Assembly: GCA_900079685.1 (NCBI GenBank) | Contig: LT599018.1 | Coordinates: 1,448,970-1,512,969, forward strand | Reading direction: 5' to 3' | Length of the DNA stretch: 64,000 bases | From: an uncultured delta proteobacterium | GTDB taxonomy: Bacteria > Desulfobacterota > Desulfovibrionia > Desulfovibrionales > Desulfovibrionaceae | In this document: positions 18,057 through 25,894 of the stretch, piece by piece | Layout: the number at the start of each line of letters is the position of its first letter | Position numbering within the stretch: position 1 is the stretch's first letter | Notes under the pieces: generated by a model | What the model was told of the DNA's origin: nothing | Database searches by the model: none | What the model saw: only the letters and a program-made list of their open reading frames with translations | Position numbers and translations under genes: made by a program

Positions 18057-18392
18057 CCCCATGCGCGCGCGGCTGCATTGCGGCGGCGTTGCCGCACCGG
18101 TCCCGGCATCATGCGGCAGCTTCGCTTGTATAATACATTAATAATATTGCCATATTACAGAAATAATGTGCGGTACGTCCGTAATTTTCCAAAGAAATTC
18201 CGGCGGGTATGGCGCAATGTATCGACAGGAGACTGAGTTGCTGCTATGTTGCAGCAAAGCCATTCCGCACCTGACGCTCTCGCCATGGATATTTTCCAGA
18301 TGCGGAAGGATTCCATTATCATTACTGAACGGTCGGGGCAGGCCGCGTTACGGTGCGAAACGTCCGCCCCGGTTTTCAGATGAGGATACGCC
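18057..18392 (+). other. AT-rich gap after infB with a -10 box and a possible small ORF
   Basis: The middle of this 336-base stretch is AT-rich compared with its surroundings. It holds a perfect TATAAT (18129-18134) without a convincing -35 hexamer. It probably contains the promoter of the next unit. No RNA gene was recognised. A 45-codon frame in its second half is listed separately. Confidence 0.4.
18246..18383 (+). CDS. possible small protein (45 residues)
   Basis: An open frame starts at ATG 18246 and stops at TGA 18381-18383, nine bases before the next gene, with an AGGAG about 14 bases upstream of the ATG. An alternative in-frame ATG lies 13 codons later. The peptide has a central MRKDSIIITERSG segment, but I do not recognise it, and codon evidence at this length is weak. 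It may be a leader peptide or noise. Confidence 0.25.
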   Translation: MLQQSHSAPDALAMDIFQMRKDSIIITERSGQAALRCETSAPVFR

Positions 18393-18617
18393 ATGCTGGA
18401 AGCCCTCTCCTCCCTTCCCCCGTTGTCCGAGCCGCTGATCCTGGGACTTTTCGGGGCGGCGCTGACCCTGGTGGGGTCCGTGCTGCGGTCGGGCCTGCGG
18501 CCGACCCCGCGGAAAGTCGGCAGCTGCTGCTGCGTGTTCGGCCTTGTCCTGATGGCCGCCGGGTTTATCTGCATTACCTCCAACACCTCTCTCATAGCAT
18601 ACGCGCATAAGGTCTGA
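18393..18617 (+). CDS. small two-helix membrane protein, unknown
   Basis: The 74-residue protein has two hydrophobic segments (about residues 13-31 and 48-64) joined by a short basic loop ending in CCC, and is probably inserted in the inner membrane. A GAGGAT ribosome-binding site lies six bases before ATG 18393. The next gene (DUF503) begins six bases after its stop, so they are likely co-transcribed. I know no named family for it. Its position between infB and DUF503 is not part of the usual conserved gene order. Confidence 0.6.
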   Translation: MLEALSSLPPLSEPLILGLFGAALTLVGSVLRSGLRPTPRKVGSCCCVFGLVLMAAGFICITSNTSLIAYAHKV

Positions 18618-18623
18618 TCTTCC

Positions 18624-18914
18624 ATGGTTCTTGGCCTCTTGCGGGTAGAGTACCGTCTGCACGGGAACGAATCGCTCAAGGACAAACGGCGCGTAGCGAA
18701 CAGTTTGAAGCAGAAAGTGCGGAACAAATTCAACGTTTCCATCGCCGAGGTCGGCAGTGAAGACGATATGGGCAGGCTCGCCCTTGTCGTCGCCAGTGTC
18801 AGCAATGACGCGAAGCATCTTGAAAGCCGCCTCACCAAATGCCTTTCCATGATGGAAGCCGTCTGCCGCGAGGAGATGGTGTACAGCGACATCGAATACA
18901 TCGGCGTGGAATAG
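18624..18914 (+). CDS. DUF503 (YlxP-like) protein
   Basis: A 96-residue protein of the DUF503 family, recognised from the N-terminal MVLGLLRVEYRLHG strand, the SLKDKRR motif, and the KFNVSIAEV segment followed by a C-terminal helix. Members are small alpha/beta proteins found next to infB, rbfA and truB, and are assumed to act in ribosome assembly or RNA metabolism; no enzyme activity is established. Here it follows a tiny membrane protein by six bases. rbfA, which commonly follows it, is absent. Confidence 0.9.
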   Translation: MVLGLLRVEYRLHGNESLKDKRRVANSLKQKVRNKFNVSIAEVGSEDDMGRLALVVASVSNDAKHLESRLTKCLSMMEAVCREEMVYSDIEYIGVE

Positions 18915-19060
18915 CGCCGCATTCCGCCGTTATTTTTTATTCCTTCCTCACAATCCCCCGGTTTTGTTCCGTTCCCGTCCGATCCATGGTACACTCGACG
19001 CAGACAATGCCGCGCGTATGGGCATCCTTTGAAAACCGCTTTATCGAAGGACGTGTCGCC

Positions 19061-20398
19061 ATGGCTCACCACTACAACAATTCCGCGTATAGCCGGCTGG
19101 CCGAACGGCTGAACCGCTTTCCCCAGGGCGCTCCCGCCACCCCCCTGCTGTTCTCGATTCTGCACATGCTCTTTTCCGAGGAGGAAGCGGGCCTGGTGGC
19201 GCAACTGCCCATCAAACCCTTTGGCGCCGCCGCCGCGGCCAAAGCCTGGAAGCGGCCTCTGGCCGAATCCCGCGCCCTCCTGGACCGCATGGCGTCAAAA
19301 GCCCTGTTGCTGGACATGGATCTGAACGGCGAGCAGGTCTATTGCCTGCCGCCGCCCATGGCGGGTTTTTTCGAGTTCGCGTTCATGCGCGTGCGCCGCG
19401 ATATCGACCAGAAAACCCTGGCCGAGCTCCTGTACCAGTATATCAACGGCGAGGAAGACTTCATGCGCGCCCTGTTCGTCGAGGGGGAAACGGGCCTGGG
19501 CCGCGTGTTCGCCCACGAGAGCGCCCTTGGCCTCCCGGCTGAAGAAACCGCCGTTCCGGAAGAAAAAACGGTGGCTCCGGCCGGAAAAGAGGCGGCTCCG
19601 GCGGGCCGACTGGAAGTGCTGGAATACGAGCGGGCCAGCCGCGTCATTGCGGCCTCGCCCGAGATCGGGGTGAGCATGTGCTACTGCCGCCATAAGAAAG
19701 ACCACCTGGGCCTGGCCTGCGGCGCGCCCATGGATATCTGCATGACCTTCAACTCGGCGGCCCACTCGCTGATAAAGCACGGCCACGCCCGGGCCGTCAG
19801 CAAAGCCGAGTGCCTGGACCTCCTGCAACAGGCCCGGGATGCCGACCTCGTCCAGTTCGGGGAAAACAACCGGCAGGGCGTCAACTTCATCTGCAATTGC
19901 TGCGGCTGCTGCTGTGAAGCACTGGGCGCCGTAAAACGGTTCGGCATCCTGCGGACCATCCACTCCAACTGCATCATCACGCTGGATGCGGCGACCTGCA
20001 AGGCCTGCGGCAAATGCGCGGCGGTCTGCCCCGTGGGCGCCCTGCACATCCCCGGCGGGCCGGAGCGGGAAGGCGGCAAAGGGAAGCGGCCGGAACTGCG
20101 CGCGGATATCTGCCTCGGCTGCGGCGTGTGCGTGCGGCATTGCCCCGCGAAGAGCCTTGCCCTTGAACGGCGCGCGAACAGGACCATCACGCCCCTCAAC
20201 ACCTCCCACCGGGTGGTGCTCATGGCGGCGGAACGGGGCGTTTTGCAGAACCTCATTTTTGACAACCAGGTGCTTGCCAGCCACCGGCTGGCGGCCGCCA
20301 TGCTCGGGGCCTTCCTCAAACTGCCGCCGGTGGCCAGAACCCTTGCCCAAAAACAGCTGAGATCCCGTTATATCGAACGGCTGCTGGGAAAATTGTAA
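19061..20398 (+). CDS. Cys-rich 4Fe-4S ferredoxin-domain protein
   Basis: The 445-residue protein has an N-terminal part (about 1-140) resembling a winged-helix/methyltransferase-adaptor type fold. An Ala/Pro/Glu linker follows (about 160-185). Next comes a Cys-rich module with CYCRHKKDHLG--C----DIC (about 206-230), a further cluster CNCCGCCC (about 280-290), and two ferredoxin [4Fe-4S] motifs, CKACGKCAAVCP and CLGCGVCVRHCP (about 310-370). The C-terminal 70 residues are helical. It has no signal peptide and is probably a cytoplasmic electron-transfer protein. The start at 19061 follows a GAAGGA ribosome-binding site; the longer frame overlaps DUF503. It occupies the place where rbfA is normally found. 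The electron partner is unknown. Confidence 0.8.
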   Translation: MAHHYNNSAYSRLAERLNRFPQGAPATPLLFSILHMLFSEEEAGLVAQLPIKPFGAAAAAKAWKRPLAESRALLDRMASKALLLDMDLNGEQVYCLPPPMAGFFEFAFMRVRRDIDQKTLAELLYQYINGEEDFMRALFVEGETGLGRVFAHESALGLPAEETAVPEEKTVAPAGKEAAPAGRLEVLEYERASRVIAASPEIGVSMCYCRHKKDHLGLACGAPMDICMTFNSAAHSLIKHGHARAVSKAECLDLLQQARDADLVQFGENNRQGVNFICNCCGCCCEALGAVKRFGILRTIHSNCIITLDAATCKACGKCAAVCPVGALHIPGGPEREGGKGKRPELRADICLGCGVCVRHCPAKSLALERRANRTITPLNTSHRVVLMAAERGVLQNLIFDNQVLASHRLAAAMLGAFLKLPPVARTLAQKQLRSRYIERLLGKL

Positions 20399-20674
20399 CG
20401 AGTTTCCCCTGTAATTTCAGAATGTTTTGATGAATAAATTTCTATAAAAAAACTATGGGAAGCCCGCAAAAAAACGTGCTATACATCGCCTTCGGTCTTT
20501 CAGCCGGAAGCGATTGCGCGAACAGGACCGCGTAACGGCCCAAGCCCGCCCGCGGCGTTCTCTTGCGTCCACTGCGTACGGGGCATCGGAATACGCCCCG
20601 CCCGCCGGAGACCGAAGATTGTCCTTGCCCGCCCCATCCGGGACCGTTCGCGCGGTTCCGAGGAGATATGATAC

Positions 20675-21709
20675 ATGTTTGAAGTGGTTTCCGATTCCTT
20701 GCCCATCCAGGCCGTTGCCCGGAGCGTGTCTTCCGCCGGGAGCATCCTGGCCGTCACTCACGTCAACCCTGACGGCGATGCCGTGGGGTCCCTTGTGGCC
20801 CTCGGGCATATAGCCGCGTCCCTGCATATCGACGTCCGCCTGTACTGCGAGACGCCTATTCCCGACAACCTCAACTGGCTGCGCCCGCCCACGCCCGTTG
20901 TGGCTTCCCTCGACGAGCTCGGCGCGTGGCGGCCGGACCTGGTGGTGTTTCTCGACTGCGCGGACGGCAAACGCGCGGGCGCCGCCGTTACCGGGTACAT
21001 CGAGCGCAACCGGGAAGAAACCGGCCTGAACGTCGTCTGCATCGACCACCACGTCGCCAACCCGAACTTCGCGGACGTCAACTGGGTTGACCCGGCCATG
21101 AGCGCCACCGGCATCATGGTCGCCCTGCTGGCCAAGAAGCTCGGCATCCCGCTTTCCGGGGATCTCGGCGAAGCCCTCTGCCTTGCCATCGTCTCGGACA
21201 CGGGCTCCTTCAGCTACGCCAATACGACGGCCCTGGCCTTGGACCTGACGGCGGAGATCGTGCGCAACGGCCTTTCCATGGCCGATTTCACGGTCAAGTA
21301 TGAAAACCACTGGACGTTGAACCGGATGCACCTCTGGGGCTCGCTCATGCAGGAAGTGCGGCTCCTGTGCGACGGCAAGGTTGTGGTCAGCGTCATTACG
21401 GACGAAATTCTGGAGCGCCACAGCGCCCCCCGCGCCTACCTTGAAGGGTACGCCTCCTGGCTGCGCCGCCTTGCCGACACCAAAGTGGTACTGCTTGCCA
21501 GGCCCAGCCGCAACGGCAGCAAAATAAGCCTGCGTTCCATGGGCGACGTGGACGTGCAGCAAATTGCCGCCGAGTTCGGCGGCGGCGGGCACAAAGGCGC
21601 GGCCGGTATCGATATGACCGAGCAGCCCCGCGATGCCGCCGTCAAAGTGCTGGAAGGCGTCTGCCGGGCTTTGGGCGAACCGTGCTGCAGCGCGAAATGC
21701 GTTCTCTAG
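20675..21709 (+). CDS. nrnA: DHH-family oligoribonuclease / pAp phosphatase (NrnA-like)
   Basis: A 344-residue DHH-DHHA1 phosphoesterase that degrades nano-RNAs and dephosphorylates pAp in characterised relatives. Motifs in order are THVNPDGDAVGS (28-39, metal ligands Asp33 and Asp35), FLDCAD (92-97), DHH (124-126), SDTGSF, and the C-terminal substrate motif GGGGHKGAAG. Its position before truB is a conserved arrangement in many bacteria. A GGAGAT ribosome-binding site lies upstream of ATG 20675. The 276-base gap before it is non-coding, with an AT-rich tract near 20430-20460 that may hold the promoter. The C-terminus ends in a Cys-containing tail (CCSAKC). Confidence 0.93.
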   Translation: MFEVVSDSLPIQAVARSVSSAGSILAVTHVNPDGDAVGSLVALGHIAASLHIDVRLYCETPIPDNLNWLRPPTPVVASLDELGAWRPDLVVFLDCADGKRAGAAVTGYIERNREETGLNVVCIDHHVANPNFADVNWVDPAMSATGIMVALLAKKLGIPLSGDLGEALCLAIVSDTGSFSYANTTALALDLTAEIVRNGLSMADFTVKYENHWTLNRMHLWGSLMQEVRLLCDGKVVVSVITDEILERHSAPRAYLEGYASWLRRLADTKVVLLARPSRNGSKISLRSMGDVDVQQIAAEFGGGGHKGAAGIDMTEQPRDAAVKVLEGVCRALGEPCCSAKCVL

Positions 21710-21839
21710 GCTTTTGCATCCTGTGATGCGGGCGGGCAGCGCCCGCCCGCATCGCCGCCATGCTCGCCCTGCAGCGGCTTCTTTTGCCTTTTTTGCTGGA
21801 CAAGTCCCGCCTTTTCAGCCTATACACCCCAGTTATTAT

Positions 21840-22751
21840 ATGGATACACTACCATTTTCCTGCCCGCAGCAAGACGGCGTTCTGGTGCTGCACAAGCCCT
21901 CGGGACCGACATCCGCCGCCTGTATCGCAAAAATCAAGCGGCGTTTGGGGCAGAAAAAAATAGGCCATGCGGGGACGCTGGACCCCATGGCATCCGGTGT
22001 GCTGCTTGTGCTTCTGGGCCAGGGGACGAAACTTTCCGGGCACCTCATGGGCAGCGGGGAAAAAATTTACGCGGGCACGGTACTCCTCGGCCAGACCACG
22101 GACACGTGGGACGCCGAGGGGAAAATCATTGCCCGGGCAGATCCTTCCGCTATAACTCCGGTCATGGTAGAAGAAGCTGTCTCGTCGTTCATCGGCGATA
22201 CGGTGCAGGAAGTTCCGCCCTATTCGGCGGCCAAGCACGAGGGCAAACCCCTCTACGCCCTGGCCAGAAAAGGGCTGGACGTGCCGGTCAAAACAAAGAC
22301 CGTGCACGTCTCGGACGCGGCGATCGAATGGGTCGATCTGCCGTACTTTCGCTTCCGGGTAGCGTGCGGCTCCGGCACGTACATACGGTCCCTGGCCCAC
22401 AGCTTGGGGATTCGATTACAGTGCGGCGCCACACTTACAGAGCTTACCCGGGAGTACAGTCACCCTTTCGGCCTGGAGCAGGCCCACAACCTCGATGAGG
22501 TTCTGGCAACGCCGGAAGCGTTCGCCGGGCGCGTGGCGAGCATCGCCGACGCGTTGCCGTCCTGGCAGCGCATACGCCTCACGGAAAGTGAGGCCGCGCA
22601 GGTCAGAAACGGCGCCGCCCTCCCCTTTTGCGGGGCCGAGGCGGCACACGCGCTGCTTGAAGACGCGGAGGGTAACCCCCTCGCGCTTGCGAAGCGCGTC
22701 GAACGATCCGGCACGGTTTACTGGGCCGTTGACAGGGGACTGTGGAACTAG
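21840..22751 (+). CDS. truB: tRNA pseudouridine-55 synthase
   Basis: The 303-residue enzyme isomerises U55 of tRNA to pseudouridine. It has the catalytic [14 protein letters not shown] motif with nucleophile Asp48, the [19 protein letters not shown] substrate segment, and the [14 protein letters not shown] motif. A PUA-like C-terminal region follows (about 235-303). The start at 21840 matches the family N-terminus. The ribosome-binding site is poor, and the frame continues upstream without a better start, so initiation may be weak or coupled to nrnA. It lies 130 bases after nrnA, and the next gene, rpsO, starts about 40 bases downstream. Confidence 0.95.
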   Translation: MDTLPFSCPQQDGVLVLHKPSGPTSAACIAKIKRRLGQKKIGHAGTLDPMASGVLLVLLGQGTKLSGHLMGSGEKIYAGTVLLGQTTDTWDAEGKIIARADPSAITPVMVEEAVSSFIGDTVQEVPPYSAAKHEGKPLYALARKGLDVPVKTKTVHVSDAAIEWVDLPYFRFRVACGSGTYIRSLAHSLGIRLQCGATLTELTREYSHPFGLEQAHNLDEVLATPEAFAGRVASIADALPSWQRIRLTESEAAQVRNGAALPFCGAEAAHALLEDAEGNPLALAKRVERSGTVYWAVDRGLWN

Positions 22752-22792
22752 GGCGTTCCGAAGACGGAACGCAAACATCGGAGGATACAGCT

Positions 22793-23062
22793 GTGGTCAT
22801 GGATACTGATCAGAAGAAAGCGGTTATTGACGCCCACGCCAAGCACGAAGGGGACACCGGTTCCCCGGAAGTGCAGGTCGCGCTCCTGACGGCGCGCATC
22901 ACCTACCTGACGGAACATTTCAAGTCCCATAAAAAGGACTTCCACTCCCGCCAGGGCCTGCTCAAACTGGTTGGCAAACGGCGCAACCTGCTGAACTATC
23001 TGCGCAAAACAGACGTCCAACGCTATCGCGCCCTGATCGACAAGCTCGGTCTGCGTAAGTAA
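22793..23062 (+). CDS. rpsO: 30S ribosomal protein S15
   Basis: An 89-residue S15 with the invariant [14 protein letters not shown] and [19 protein letters not shown]-type helices that contact 16S rRNA helices 20-22. The GTG at 22793 is chosen because the CGGAGGAT ribosome-binding site sits seven bases before it, while the ATG six bases later is too far; 89 residues is also the standard S15 length. It is followed by a 350-base gap with tandem hairpin repeats and then pnp, the classical rpsO-pnp pair in which S15 and PNPase control their own messages post-transcriptionally in other bacteria. Confidence 0.96.
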   Translation: MVMDTDQKKAVIDAHAKHEGDTGSPEVQVALLTARITYLTEHFKSHKKDFHSRQGLLKLVGKRRNLLNYLRKTDVQRYRALIDKLGLRK

Positions 23063-23251
23063 CGCGGACGCCGTGAGTATCGGAAGGGGGCACAAGGCCC
23101 CCTTCCACATTTTTAGTTTTCCGGCATGTGCCGGCATTATAACCGGGCGCGACGCGCCCAAAACGCAGGAAGGGGGGTCCGGGAAAAAAGCCAAACAAAA
23201 AGCACATTTCGTTTCATTCGCTCCCAGGGCGCGCTAGCGCCCCGCGCAGCG

Positions 23252-23367
23252 GAGCAAGGCGGGCTTTGCCTGCCGTAGCGATCTGAATGAGGCGAGCAAG
23301 GCGGGCTTTGCCTGCCGCAGCGATCTGAATGAGGCGAGCAAGGCGGGCTTTGCCTGCCGCAGCGATT
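23252..23367 (+). repeat. 42-bp tandem repeat with hairpins, 2.7 copies, in the rpsO-pnp gap
   Basis: Copies lie at 23252-23293, 23294-23335 and a partial third at 23336-23367. The first two differ at one base. Each carries a stem GGCGGGC-TTT-GCCTGCC (7 bp with one G-U pair). The whole rpsO-pnp gap (23063-23413) has no other gene. In the transcript these would form three successive hairpins just before pnp. Confidence 0.9.
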
Positions 23368-23413
23368 TGTTTTTGGCCCTTTTCCCGGAATCCCCTTCAA
23401 AGGATTGCAAACA

Positions 23414-25663
23414 ATGAGTGTTTTTTCTTCTACTCGCGTAACCGCCACCATCGGCGGTAAAGAGATCATCCTGGAAACAGGCAAATTGGCCAACCAGGCC
23501 GACGGCGCCGTGTGGGTCCAGTGCGGCGGCACCGTCGTTCTGGTAACCGTCTGCTCCCAGCCCCTGGACTTTGACAAGGGCTTTTTCCCGCTGACCGTGG
23601 AATATTCCGAACGCATGTACGCGGCCGGCCGTATTCCGGGCAGCTTCTTCCGCCGTGAAATCGGCCGTCCCTCCGAGCGCGAAACCCTGGTTTCCCGCCT
23701 CATCGACCGGCCCGTCCGCCCGCTTTTCCCCAAAGCCTTCAAGGACGAAGTGCAGATTCTCGCCAGCGTCATCTCCTCCGACCAGGAAAACGAATCCGAC
23801 GTGATGGCTCTTACGGGCGCTTCCGCCGCGGTGACGCTCTCCTCCATTCCCTTCGCGGAATGCATCGCCGGCGCGCGGATCGGCCGGGTGAACGGCAATT
23901 TCGTCATCAACCCTTCCATGAAAGAGCAGGAAGCGTCCGACCTTAACATCGTGTTCGCCGCCTCCCGCGAGGCCGTGGTCATGGTGGAAGGCGAGGCCAA
24001 GTTCGTGCCGGAAACCGTCATCATCGACGCGCTCGCTTGGGGCCACAAGGAAATCCAGCCCCTGATCGACGCGCAGGAAAAACTGCGTTCCCTCGCGGGC
24101 AAGGAAAAGCGCGTGCTGCCGGAAGGCCCGGACTACACGCCGCTGGAAGCCTTCATCATGCAGGCCGTGGGCAACGACCTTAAAGCCGCGCTCATGGTGC
24201 CCGGCAAGATGGAACGCAAAGACGCGCGCAAGGCCGTGAAAGCCAAGGCCATGGAAGCGCTGACCGCTGAAACGTCTCCCTTCAAGGAAGACGCAGGCGC
24301 GCTCGCGGCTGCCGGCGACGTGCTGGGCGGCCTCGAAAAGACCGTCATGCGCCGCCGCATCAAGGAAGAAGGCATCCGCCTTGACGGCCGCGACTTCAAG
24401 ACCGTGCGGCCCATCCTGATCGAAGCAGGCGTCCTGCCCCGCGCCCACGGTTCCGCCCTGTTCGCGCGCGGCGAAACAAAATCCCTGGTGATCGCCACCC
24501 TCGGCAGCACCACGGATGAGCAGCGGGTGGACTCCCTGACCGGCGATACCACCAAAAAATTCATGCTCCATTACAACTTCGCGCCGTTCAGCGTGGGTGA
24601 AGTCAAGCCCGTGCGCGTCTCCCGCCGCGAAATCGGCCACGGCGCCCTTGCGGAAAAAGCGCTGCGGCCCATTCTGCCCCAGAACGGGGACTTCCCCTTC
24701 ACCGTGCGGGTGGTGGCGGAAACCATGGAATCCAACGGTTCCTCCTCCATGGCCGCGGTCTGCGGCGGCTGCCTCTCCCTGATGGACGCGGGCATTCCCG
24801 TCTCCGCGCCGGTCGCGGGCATCGCCATGGGGCTTATCAAGGAAGACGACCAGTTCATCGTGCTCACCGACATCCTCGGTGACGAAGACGCCCTCGGCGA
24901 CATGGACTTCAAGATCGCCGGCACCGCCGAAGGCGTGACCGCCGTGCAGATGGACATCAAGATCACCGGCATTTCCACGGAGGTCATGGCCCGCGCCATG
25001 GCCCAGGCCAAGGAAGCCCGCCTGGTGGTCCTTGAGGAAATGAAAAAAATCCTGCCCGAAACGCGCAAGGAACTTTCCAAATTCGCGCCGCAGCTCGCCG
25101 TGGTGGAAGTCAACCCGGACGTCATCCGCCTGATCATCGGCCCCGGCGGCAAGAACATCAAGCAGATCACGGCCGATACCGGCGCCTCCGTGGATATCGA
25201 AGATTCGGGCAAGGTCTCCATCTTCGCGCCCACCCTGGAGTCTCTGGAACGGGCCAAGGAAATGGTGCAGTATTACGACCAGCGCGCGGACCTGGGCAAG
25301 AACTACACGGCCAAAGTCCGCAAGATTCTGGAAATCGGCGCCATCGTGGAAATCCTGCCCAACCTGGAAGCGCTGGTGCACATCTCCCAGCTGGACGTGA
25401 ACCGCGTGGCCAAGGTTGAGGACGTGGTGCAGCTCGGCCAGGAAATCCCGGTCAAGGTCATTGAAATCAACGGCGACCGTATCCGGGCGTCCCGCAAGGC
25501 CGTGATGCTCGAAGAGCAGGGCATTGAATGGAAGCCGGAAGATACGGCCCGCCCGCCGCGCGAGCGCAACGACCGGGGCGACCGTGGGGACCGGGGCGAC
25601 CGGGGCGACCGCGGCCGTGACCGGGGCGACCGGGGCGGACGCGAACGCAGGCCCAGAGATTAA
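23414..25663 (+). CDS. pnp: polyribonucleotide nucleotidyltransferase (PNPase)
   Basis: The 749-residue 3'-5' phosphorolytic exoribonuclease has two RNase PH domains (about 10-230 and 310-545) joined by a helical domain. A KH domain follows (about 550-615, LIIGPGGKNIKQI) and then an S1 domain (about 620-690). A C-terminal low-complexity tail of Asp-Arg-Gly repeats (about 712-749, RGD units) resembles RGG-type RNA-binding tails and is longer than usual. The start is set at ATG 23414, which matches the family N-terminus (a TTG lies three codons upstream), and an AAAGGA precedes it. It follows rpsO after a repeat-containing gap and ends before a GNRA-loop terminator. Confidence 0.96.
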   Translation: MSVFSSTRVTATIGGKEIILETGKLANQADGAVWVQCGGTVVLVTVCSQPLDFDKGFFPLTVEYSERMYAAGRIPGSFFRREIGRPSERETLVSRLIDRPVRPLFPKAFKDEVQILASVISSDQENESDVMALTGASAAVTLSSIPFAECIAGARIGRVNGNFVINPSMKEQEASDLNIVFAASREAVVMVEGEAKFVPETVIIDALAWGHKEIQPLIDAQEKLRSLAGKEKRVLPEGPDYTPLEAFIMQAVGNDLKAALMVPGKMERKDARKAVKAKAMEALTAETSPFKEDAGALAAAGDVLGGLEKTVMRRRIKEEGIRLDGRDFKTVRPILIEAGVLPRAHGSALFARGETKSLVIATLGSTTDEQRVDSLTGDTTKKFMLHYNFAPFSVGEVKPVRVSRREIGHGALAEKALRPILPQNGDFPFTVRVVAETMESNGSSSMAAVCGGCLSLMDAGIPVSAPVAGIAMGLIKEDDQFIVLTDILGDEDALGDMDFKIAGTAEGVTAVQMDIKITGISTEVMARAMAQAKEARLVVLEEMKKILPETRKELSKFAPQLAVVEVNPDVIRLIIGPGGKNIKQITADTGASVDIEDSGKVSIFAPTLESLERAKEMVQYYDQRADLGKNYTAKVRKILEIGAIVEILPNLEALVHISQLDVNRVAKVEDVVQLGQEIPVKVIEINGDRIRASRKAVMLEEQGIEWKPEDTARPPRERNDRGDRGDRGDRGDRGRDRGDRGGRERRPRD

Positions 25664-25695
25664 CGCGCGGGGCTTTGCCCTTGCCTTCAGATAAC

Positions 25696-25727
25696 GCAGA
25701 AAAGCCGCCGAAAGGCGGCTTTTCTGC
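25696..25727 (+). terminator. terminator after pnp
   Basis: A 14-bp perfect stem (25696-25709 with 25714-25727) has a GAAA tetraloop and T4 inside its 3' arm. Confidence 0.88.
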
Positions 25728-25741
25728 ATACTGCTGAAAGG

Positions 25742-25883
25742 CCAAAGGCACTGGATCCCCGCCTGCGCGGGGATGACGTCCGGGAACGCGAAGACCTGTG
25801 CCACAAGCTCCTAATGGGCACTCGTCATTCCCGCGAAGGCGGGAATCCAGTGTCTTTCCGTCTTGTACCGAGTTTGCCAACAA
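25742..25883 (+). repeat. 142-bp dispersed repeat, copy A
   Basis: The element is built from two GC palindromes of the type CTGGAT(T/C)CCCGC...GCGGG(G/A)AT(G/C)(A/C)AG facing each other across a 60-base core. By eye it matches the reverse complement of 57966-58107 with about 11 mismatches in 142 positions and no gap. It lies between the pnp terminator and the 3' end of the convergent sensor kinase gene. Confidence 0.88.
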
Positions 25884-25894
25884 CCACAGATAAG

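Noticed and set aside
14811-18062. A 1083-codon open frame antisense to infB, Gly/Ala/Arg/His-rich
   Set aside because: It mirrors infB codon bias (third-position GC) and has no ribosome-binding site or recognisable domain; infB on the other strand is certain.
18155-19204. A 349-codon minus-strand frame opposite DUF503 and the small ORFs
   Set aside because: DUF503 on the plus strand is a known family; the antisense frame has no domain.
23252-23367. 42-bp repeats considered as a CRISPR array
   Set aside because: The units are directly adjacent with no unique spacers, and there are no cas genes.
23234-25804. An 856-codon open frame antisense to pnp
   Set aside because: Shadow of pnp; it begins and ends in repeats and has His/Asp/Gly-rich composition typical of antisense of GC-rich genes.
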